Assembly (NCBI GenBank): GCA_029855925.1
Contig: JAGSHP010000222.1
Coordinates: 1-9,639, forward strand
DNA: 9,639 nt
Reading direction: 5' to 3'
DNA from: Candidatus Thorarchaeota archaeon
GTDB taxonomy: Archaea; Asgardarchaeota; Thorarchaeia; Thorarchaeales; Thorarchaeaceae
Positions 5,099 through 9,639 of the stretch are shown piece after piece. The notes beneath the pieces were generated by a model. That model ran no database searches and was not told where the DNA came from. It saw only the letters and a program-made list of their open reading frames with translations. Each line of letters begins with the position of its first letter. Position 1 is the stretch's first letter. A program made the position numbers and the translations under genes.

Positions 5099-7426
5099 CT
5101 ATTGTACTGCCTCGATCGATTCCTCTTCAATAGGTGCTACAAAGTCTGCTGGTGCGCGACTCTTTCTGATAGCCCATGCAGTGACGAGCATCAGAATCAA
5201 TGCGCCTCCCAAGAGGGCAAGATCGGTCATGAGTCCCTGACCAAACTGGTATTGCACAAGGATTGGTGCAACAATCAGTGAGAGCAGGTTGATCACTTTG
5301 ATCATTGGATTGAGCGCGGGGCCAGCAGTGTCCTTGAGGGGATCACCGATGGTGTCACCGACCACACTAGACTTGTGCCTCTCAGAGCCCTTGCCAGTGT
5401 TGTTGGCTGGATCGCTCGGCTCATCTTCAATGGACTTCTTAGCATTGTCCCATGCCCCACCAGTGTTGGCCATGAAGACTGCAAGGAGTTGACCAGATAG
5501 GATGACGCCTGCCAAGAATCCACCAAGTGCATTGACATTGAGAAGGATTCCGACAATCAAGGGTATCGAGATGGTCATGACAGCGAGGCTGATGAGCTCC
5601 TTCTGAGCTGCTGCTGTGGAGATGGCAACGGCTCTACCATAATCTGGTTTCTTCGTGCCCTCCAGAACTCCAGGAATTCGGAATTGGCGCCTGACCTCTT
5701 GGACCATCTGTCCTGCAGCTCGAGATACAGCCTTGATGTTGAGTGCTGAGAAGAGCCAAGGTATTGAACCACCGATGAGGAGCCCAGTGAAGACCATCGG
5801 GTCTGAGAGCAGGAGAGAGACCTGAGCACCAGCAATACGACCGATGTCGACAATGTAGCTGTTGAATAGGCTCACAGCCGCTATGACTGCCGAGGCAATG
5901 GCTACACCCTTGGTGATAGCCTTGGTTGTATTGCCCACTGCGTCAAGGTCGGCCATGATCTGCCGAGCGTCTTCGTCAAAGTCACCCGGTGAGAGCTCGC
6001 CAATCCCATTTGCATTGTCGCTGATGGGACCGTAGCTGTCCATTGCCACATTGTTACCGGTGTGTGAGAGCATGCCAATACCTACGAGAGAGATAGCATA
6101 CAACACATAGACAACATCAGCTCCAGCGAATAATGCCATAGCGATTACGAAGCTGCCCACAATTGCCATTAGAGCGGCAACCGTTGACTCGTAACCTGAG
6201 GCAAGACCCTGAAGGATCACTGTAGCAGTGCCCGTATCCGCCGACTTCTTGATCTCCTTGACAGGAGCCTTCTCGGTGGAAGTGAAGTAGCTCGTGATTG
6301 GATTGAATGATACCGCCAACATTACGCCAGTCGCGATAAGCGCGCCAAGCCGCCAGTCGCCAGCATAGAAGATGCTGATGGCAAATGCTGTGATGATCGT
6401 TATGGCACTTGACACTTCATATGACATGAACATTGCATGTTCTGCATCCTGTGTCTTCCAGACTGCAACCATGAAGGTACCAACCATTGATGAGATGACA
6501 CCAACTGCACGGATGACAAGTGGAAAGACAATCCAGAACATTGCAGCGTGACCAAGACCGCCCTCGAGTGTGTAGATGGCAAGACCCAAGATCAACGAAG
6601 AAACGATTGTGACTTCGTATGACTCAAAGATGTCTGCAGCCATTCCGGCACAGTCACCAACATTGTCTCCGACAAGGTCTGCAATCACTGCAGCATTGCG
6701 CGGATCGTCTTCGGGGAGACCTTGCTCGACCTTACCAACAAGGTCAGCGCCAACATCTGCGGCCTTCGTGTATATTCCACCGCCGACTCTCATGAACAGA
6801 GCGAGGAGAGTACCACCTAGACCAAAGCCCAGAAGAGCATCTGGCGCGGCAAGACCAAAGATTATGAAGATCGATGTGCCTCCAAGTAGACCAAGACCAT
6901 CGGTCAGCATACCTGTGAAGGTGCCACCGTGATAAGCAATCTCAAGGGCCCTGTTACGTCTGTTCCCGCCTTCTCGAGTGGCTTGAGCAACTCTCACGCT
7001 TGATTCCACAGCGATTCTCATTCCCAGTTGACCTACAATGAGCGAGAAGCTGGCACCAAGAATGAACGCTACCGTCCGACCTATTGCAATTACCAGACTG
7101 GTGTATTGTGGATCATTGCCAAACACCTCAATCGCCTCAGGGGTCGGAGGAACGATGTACACGCTTAGGAACAAGAACACGGTCAATACGATGAGAGTGG
7201 GAATGATTGACCTGAGTTGCTTGCTTAGATAGGAGAGCGCCCCTTCACGAATAGCATTCCAGACCTCCTGCATCTGCTCAGTGCCTTTGTCCTTGGCCTT
7301 GACTCCCTTCCAGAGCCAATGAGCATAGATGAGGGAGATAATTGCTGCAACTATTACAAAGAAGAGCATTCCTTTCTCGAGCAGCGTGAAATGGTAAAGG
7401 AATGTGTCAAATATTCCGCCTTGCAT
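5099..7426 (-). CDS. hppA: K+-independent membrane-bound pyrophosphatase
   Basis: Ion-translocating inorganic pyrophosphatase: hydrolyses cytoplasmic PPi and pumps protons (possibly Na+) across the membrane. The 775 residues and about 16 hydrophobic segments fit the family. Catalytic motifs are intact: DVGADLVGKVE (224-234), GDNVGDCAGMAADIFES (253-269), DSYGPISDNANGIGEL (463-478), GGAWDNAKKSIE (656-667) and HKSSVVGDTIGDPLKDTAGP (684-703). Subtype: GNTTKAITKG (498-507) carries Lys502 and Thr505 where K+-dependent enzymes have Ala and Gly/Ala, so this is the K+-independent class, usually H+-pumping. Start ATG at 7426 has AAGGTGAA 6 bases upstream. Family members lack an obvious cleaved signal; the first hydrophobic helix is ~18-38. 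Transcribed alone, divergent from the DUF59-like gene. It would recycle PPi from tRNA charging and polymer synthesis into ion-motive force. Confidence 0.98.
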   Translation of the reverse strand: MQGGIFDTFLYHFTLLEKGMLFFVIVAAIISLIYAHWLWKGVKAKDKGTEQMQEVWNAIREGALSYLSKQLRSIIPTLIVLTVFLFLSVYIVPPTPEAIEVFGNDPQYTSLVIAIGRTVAFILGASFSLIVGQLGMRIAVESSVRVAQATREGGNRRNRALEIAYHGGTFTGMLTDGLGLLGGTSIFIIFGLAAPDALLGFGLGGTLLALFMRVGGGIYTKAADVGADLVGKVEQGLPEDDPRNAAVIADLVGDNVGDCAGMAADIFESYEVTIVSSLILGLAIYTLEGGLGHAAMFWIVFPLVIRAVGVISSMVGTFMVAVWKTQDAEHAMFMSYEVSSAITIITAFAISIFYAGDWRLGALIATGVMLAVSFNPITSYFTSTEKAPVKEIKKSADTGTATVILQGLASGYESTVAALMAIVGSFVIAMALFAGADVVYVLYAISLVGIGMLSHTGNNVAMDSYGPISDNANGIGELSPGDFDEDARQIMADLDAVGNTTKAITKGVAIASAVIAAVSLFNSYIVDIGRIAGAQVSLLLSDPMVFTGLLIGGSIPWLFSALNIKAVSRAAGQMVQEVRRQFRIPGVLEGTKKPDYGRAVAISTAAAQKELISLAVMTISIPLIVGILLNVNALGGFLAGVILSGQLLAVFMANTGGAWDNAKKSIEDEPSDPANNTGKGSERHKSSVVGDTIGDPLKDTAGPALNPMIKVINLLSLIVAPILVQYQFGQGLMTDLALLGGALILMLVTAWAIRKSRAPADFVAPIEEESIEAVQ

Positions 7427-7432
7427 GTTAAA

Positions 7433-7440
7433 TTCACCTT
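7433..7440 (-). promoter_or_regulatory. Shine-Dalgarno site of hppA
   Basis: On the minus strand AAGGTGAA precedes the ATG at 7426 by six bases. It is a near-full anti-16S match and decides the start against the internal Met20. Confidence 0.8.
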
Positions 7441-7657
7441 GCCAAAGGTCTCAGAGCATTCGGTCTCCCAGAAAGGGGGAAACTGTTGCCCTAAATTGTC
7501 CTTTGTACTTGTGCTGGCACGCAGAACCATGCCCTTTAAGCATTACCTATCCAAACATCGCCAGAATTATTAATTAATTCGGATTCCCATGACGGTGGAG
7601 AGTCTCACGCATCCGGCTGCAGACTGAGGTTCGACCGGCCGTCAGAGACCCTTACAC

Positions 7658-7687
7658 TTTTAGATACCATAGCGTCATACTAAATAA
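7658..7687 (+). promoter_or_regulatory. Candidate TATA boxes for the DUF59-like gene
   Basis: Two elements fit: TTTTAGATA (7658-7666) and CTAAATAA (7680-7687). Starts 25 bases downstream would fall near 7690 or 7710, at the edge of or inside the dyad at 7692-7723. I cannot decide between them from sequence alone. Confidence 0.45.
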
Positions 7688-7691
7688 CGAT

Positions 7692-7723
7692 ATTGTAATC
7701 GAAATGTACAATCGAATTACAAT
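7692..7723 (+). promoter_or_regulatory. 32-base dyad, candidate operator
   Basis: Arms ATTGTAAT (7692-7699) and ATTACAAT (7716-7723) are perfect inverted repeats centred on the palindrome TGTACA (7705-7710); AATCGAA also occurs as a direct repeat (7698-7704 and 7710-7716). The element lies just downstream of the TATA candidates and 20 bases before the ATG at 7744, the usual place for a repressor site in archaea. The binding protein is unknown. Confidence 0.55.
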
Positions 7724-7743
7724 GTGAAAGAAGGTAAGGAACA

Positions 7744-8043
7744 ATGAGTCAAATATCAGAAGAAACAGTTCGTGAACTCCTCATGAAGGTCAAGCATCCT
7801 GCAATAGATCTTTCACTCTTGGAACTGGGCATAGTCAGGAAGTACTCTGTTGACGGTGAACGTGTCAACATTGAGTTCGCATGGCCATTTCCCAACATTC
7901 CCATCAGAAGCCTTCTCATAAACTCTGTTCGGACCCCGCTCCTTGAAATGGGTGCAGATATGAATTTCACAGAGACCATAATGGATGAGAGTGAGAAGCA
8001 ACGCTTTCTCATGCTGGAACAAGCTGCTTGGAAAGGTATGTGA
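7744..8043 (+). CDS. MIP18/DUF59-family-like protein without cysteines
   Basis: 99-residue protein resembling the MIP18 (DUF59, SufT/Cia2-like) domain that takes part in Fe-S cluster assembly or delivery. The family pattern is visible: an N-terminal helix (EETVRELLMKVKHPAIDLSL), then LELGIVRKYSVDGERVNIEF (26-45), where family members have 'LGLV..v.v.g..V.v.l'. The usual 'T.P.CP' segment is replaced by WPFPNIPI (47-54), and no cysteine occurs anywhere in the protein. The C-terminal DESEKQRFLMLEQAAWKGM tail resembles tails of archaeal homologues. ATG at 7744 follows AAGGTAAGG. Without the conserved Cys a role in direct cluster binding is doubtful; a scaffold or regulatory role is possible. It is a single-gene unit behind a strong dyad, divergent from hppA and convergent with the tRNA. 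Confidence 0.72.
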   Translation: MSQISEETVRELLMKVKHPAIDLSLLELGIVRKYSVDGERVNIEFAWPFPNIPIRSLLINSVRTPLLEMGADMNFTETIMDESEKQRFLMLEQAAWKGM

Positions 8044-8100
8044 TATAGAATCACCACATTCCAAATGGGACTCATCAAGTCCGTACGAAAAGGGAAGTGG

Positions 8101-8174
8101 TGGACCGGGCGAGATTTGAACTCGCGGCCTTCTGGATGCAAACCAGACGATCTACCGGGCTAATCTACCGGCCC
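8101..8174 (-). tRNA. tRNA-Ala (anticodon UGC)
   Basis: A complete cloverleaf reads from 8174 down to 8101. Acceptor GGGCCGG pairs with CCGGTCC and includes the G3-U70 wobble that identifies alanine tRNA. The D stem is GATT/GATC, the anticodon stem TCTGG/CCAGA with loop TTTGCAT (anticodon TGC), the variable loop AGGCC, the T stem GCGAG/CTCGC with loop TTCAAAT, and the discriminator is A. CCA is encoded directly after it (8100-8098). No intron is present at 37/38. A short T4 run (8091-8088) follows and may end transcription. Confidence 0.98.
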
Positions 8175-8200
8175 ATGTTTGAAATCGGAGGGGAATGTGG

Positions 8201-8207
8201 TTTTAAT
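8201..8207 (-). promoter_or_regulatory. TATA box of tRNA-Ala
   Basis: On the minus strand ATTAAAA lies 27-33 bases before the tRNA 5' end, giving a start at or very near the mature end. It overlaps the TAA stop of the ZPR1 gene (8205-8203), so the promoter is partly inside coding sequence. Confidence 0.65.
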
Positions 8208-8808
8208 CCTTACGCTCACGAAGCTCACTACGCAACGTATCGACCCACAACGGAGCCCCCTTCAGTTTGCTTGCCTCCTCAGGGGTTAACTCTTCCTCTT
8301 TGACCTTTGACATGTCATCGGGAAGAATGCTGCTGATTCCCGCAGGGTCCTCAATGATGATCGTGAAAGGAAAGTCGCCACGTATCGCACGATCGATCAT
8401 GGCTAGCACTTCAGCACCTCGTGCCTTCTCTTCGGGGTGCTCTGCAAACCTGATGGCGGTCTCCACAACTGGACGTGCCCTCTGAAGAACTCCCTCAACA
8501 TTGGATATGAACGATTCAGCCATTGGACCAGGTTCTATGTCAATTCCAAAATCAGGTAAGCGAATGGTCCCAGAACTGGACCGGATGACGCGAGCTCGAA
8601 GAAGCTCCTCCGAGTCAACATGCAATGTCCAGCGGGCGGGTCTCCGCTGCTCGGTTGTGAAGACATCATTGTGCGTGAAGTGACAGTGCGGACATCGGAT
8701 TGAGAACATTGCAACCTGATTGAAATAGGGAACGTTGTAGAGGATTGAAGTGACCTCAAGTCCAGGTTCGTTGCAGATCGGGCACCGAATTGTGAGTTCT
8801 TCATTCAT
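8203..8808 (-). CDS. zpr1: ZPR1-type zinc finger protein
   Basis: Single-unit archaeal ZPR1 protein, 201 residues from the ATG at 8808. In eukaryotes the double-unit ZPR1 binds and helps fold elongation factor eEF1A; the archaeal role is inferred to be similar (aEF1A). Zinc ribbon C9-x2-C12-x26-C39-x2-C42 with the intervening SILYNVPYFNQVAMFSIRC pattern. The following beta domain shows RARVIRSSSGTIRLPDFGID and IEPGPM (91-96), then FISNVEGVLQR, as in the family. The C-terminal half is helical, with FPFTIIIEDPAGIS. A GTG at 8832 would add eight residues, but the TATA box at 8833-8838 places the likely transcript start about 8810, so ATG 8808 read as a leaderless start is preferred. Its 3' end carries the tRNA promoter. 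Confidence 0.92.
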   Translation of the reverse strand: MNEELTIRCPICNEPGLEVTSILYNVPYFNQVAMFSIRCPHCHFTHNDVFTTEQRRPARWTLHVDSEELLRARVIRSSSGTIRLPDFGIDIEPGPMAESFISNVEGVLQRARPVVETAIRFAEHPEEKARGAEVLAMIDRAIRGDFPFTIIIEDPAGISSILPDDMSKVKEEELTPEEASKLKGAPLWVDTLRSELRERKD

Positions 8809-9024
8809 GAGAGGGACGCGTGACCTATTCACATATAGAGTTCCCTATACTGGCGCGTCCGTACACAAGAATAGCAACAGTTATCAGTTACACATACATA
8901 ATGTTATGTGATATGATGTATGGTACGGTTCGTGCGATCAGCGATCATCAGGGCGAAACTGATACAGCATCATTTCATAAGGTCTGAAGTCTAGTGAAGC
9001 ATGCCGCTAGGGGAAGGTTATGGC
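8809..9024. other. Divergent intergenic region, ZPR1 / longin-like gene
   Basis: 216 bases. Beyond the ZPR1 TATA boxes it holds two 7-base-period direct repeats, CAGTTA (8878-8883, 8885-8890) and CGATCA (8935-8940, 8942-8947). Between them is a nested dyad: ACATAA-TG-TTATGT (8896-8909) within CATACAT/ATGTATG (8893-8899, 8916-8922). TTTCATAA near 8973-8980 is a possible TATA element for the rightward gene. No coding frame of note. Confidence 0.5.
8833..8851 (-). promoter_or_regulatory. TATA boxes of the ZPR1 gene
   Basis: On the minus strand CTATAT at 8838-8833 lies about 27 bases before the ATG at 8808, which predicts a leaderless mRNA. A second element, AGTATAGG near 8851-8844, could give a start a little further up. 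No Shine-Dalgarno site stands close to the ATG. Confidence 0.5.
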
Positions 9025-9639
9025 ATGACGACAGAGTTCTCCCCACAAAAGACGGTATGGACAGGATGGAAACAAGAGATGGACGTGAAAAGCCTCTACA
9101 TCATTTTCAAGGACTCAGGGGTCTGTCTCTATCACAAGGACTTCAAGGAACCTCTGTTTGATCCCCATCTCATTTCTTCATTCATTTCCGCCATGACTCA
9201 GTTCTTCGAGGAGAGCCGTCAGAACCTTCAATCAGCTGCAAGAGCATTTGAAGGCGAGGACTACAAGATAATAGTGGAGTTTGGTGAGTGGACAGTTGGA
9301 GCATTGGTGGTCTCTGAGGATCGTGAGATTCTGAGAGAGAAACTACGCAATGTTGTCAACGCCTTCGAGACCCAGTTTGCGATTCTAAGGTATGTCGATA
9401 TGGACCTTGCAGTCTACACGAGATTTGAACCAGCCGTCATGAATGAGTTTGTTCTTGAGCAAGTGAATCCAAAGACGATAATCAGAAAGAAACTCAGATG
9501 GGATAGCCTAACGATGCATCCCGATGTCAGATGGTTCTTGGATGGAATCCCCGAGAGATGCTCGGTTGAAGAGGCTGCCGAGATACTGGGGATACCAATT
9601 GAACTTGCCATTGCTCGAACCGCAGAGGCTGTATGGGAG
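9025..9639 (+). CDS. Longin-like domain protein, Asgard-type (3' partial)
   Basis: 205 codons are present and the frame runs off the right edge. Residues ~21-125 read as a longin/roadblock-like alpha-beta domain: strand pair KSLYIIFKDSGVCLYHKDF, helix DPHLISSFISAMTQFFEES, strands DYKIIVEFGEWTVGALVVSE, helix EILREKLRNVVNAFETQF. Such small domains (a 'ligand or self-sensing' sheet with GxCLYH-like turn) are frequent in Asgard archaea and relate to GTPase-regulator longins of eukaryotes; the specific role here is unknown. Residues ~155-205 (RWDSLTMHPDVRWFLDG, then VEEAAEILGIPIELAIARTA) look like the start of a winged helix. Start choice: ATG 9025 has AAGGT six bases before it; ATG 9001 and ATG 9079 are in frame, the last just before the domain. 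No transmembrane segment is seen in the visible part. Confidence 0.62.
   Translation, partial: MTTEFSPQKTVWTGWKQEMDVKSLYIIFKDSGVCLYHKDFKEPLFDPHLISSFISAMTQFFEESRQNLQSAARAFEGEDYKIIVEFGEWTVGALVVSEDREILREKLRNVVNAFETQFAILRYVDMDLAVYTRFEPAVMNEFVLEQVNPKTIIRKKLRWDSLTMHPDVRWFLDGIPERCSVEEAAEILGIPIELAIARTAEAVWE

Larger units (their letters stand above)
7427..7743. other. Divergent intergenic region, hppA / DUF59-like gene
   Basis: 317 bases without a gene. On the hppA side, possible minus-strand TATA elements are the AT-rich near-palindrome at 7564-7580 and a weaker CTTAAAG near 7536-7542, giving a leader of roughly 85-120 bases. GGTCTC occurs twice (7447-7452 and 7462-7467) inside that leader. Near 7625-7645 there are overlapping short dyads (CTGA/TCAG, CGGCCG) of unclear meaning. 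The right end holds the promoter and 32-base dyad of the 7744 gene. An open frame from 7319 to 7573 runs antisense into hppA and looks like chance. Confidence 0.6.

Noticed and set aside
7319..7573. 84-codon plus-strand frame crossing the hppA 5' end
   Set aside because: It overlaps the hppA start region antisense, has no ribosome-binding site, and its translation looks random.
7620..7650. GGTTCGACC with CTGA/TCAG arms suggesting a structured RNA or tRNA fragment
   Set aside because: Only 3-4 bp stems form; no cloverleaf or known riboswitch core can be drawn.
8097..8303. Plus-strand frame across the tRNA and ZPR1 end
   Set aside because: It covers the antisense of a perfect tRNA-Ala and the ZPR1 C-terminus, so it is not a gene.
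8913..8962. Possible C/D box sRNA (ATGATGT ... CTGA)
   Set aside because: The C box is imperfect, no convincing C'/D' pair or closing stem is present, and the motif overlaps the dyad region.
1..9639. CRISPR array, insertion sequence, prophage or toxin-antitoxin module
   Set aside because: No regularly spaced long repeats, terminal inverted repeats, transposase or integrase motifs, or paired small toxin/antitoxin genes were seen; the genes read as ordinary chromosomal ones.

Overview
The window is archaeal, most likely from an Asgard archaeon (Thorarchaeota-like); the lineage is inferred, not proven. The archaeal signs are Shine-Dalgarno sites of the AGGTGA/GGAGG type, TATA-box promoters with short or absent leaders, a TFB-type zinc ribbon fused to a winged helix, an archaeal/eukaryotic ZPR1 protein, and a tRNA-Ala gene. 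The strongest Asgard hint is the truncated gene at the right edge, whose N-terminal half looks like the small longin-type domains common in Asgard genomes. Base composition is moderate and coding is dense, with no insertion sequence, integrase, CRISPR array or phage gene.

Region by region. 2-3771 (+) is a tight chromosome-organisation operon: an SMC ATPase (5' end outside the window), a kleisin candidate (ScpA-like) whose ATG directly follows the SMC stop, and a winged-helix ScpB/KITE candidate overlapping by one base. 3860-4219 (+) is a 119-residue zinc-ribbon/winged-helix regulator. 4220-4710 is a 491-base gene-free stretch with several short dyads and a possible unannotated promoter. 4711-5046 (+) is a YgbA-family protein (nitrous oxide-stimulated promoter family) with a dyad between its TATA box and start. 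5099-7426 (-) is a membrane pyrophosphatase of the K+-independent type, convergent with ygbA and ended by a hairpin plus T-tract. 7427-7743 is a divergent regulatory region holding a 32-base dyad just in front of a small MIP18/DUF59-family gene (7744-8043, +) that has no cysteines. 8101-8174 (-) is tRNA-Ala(UGC) with encoded CCA; its TATA box overlaps the stop codon of the ZPR1 gene (8203-8808, -). 8809-9024 is a divergent promoter region with dyads and 7-base-period repeats. 9025-9639 (+) is the truncated longin-like gene.

Functionally, the left third is chromosome architecture (loop-extruding SMC with its two partners). The rest is a set of separately promoted single genes: stress or nitrosative response, PPi-driven ion pumping, possible Fe-S assembly, translation (tRNA, ZPR1) and an Asgard-type signalling or trafficking domain protein. 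I see no multi-gene defence or mobile system. The most unusual items are the divergent SMC hinge and signature motifs, the cysteine-free MIP18-like protein behind a strong palindromic operator candidate, YgbA in an archaeon, and the gene-free 4220-4710 stretch.
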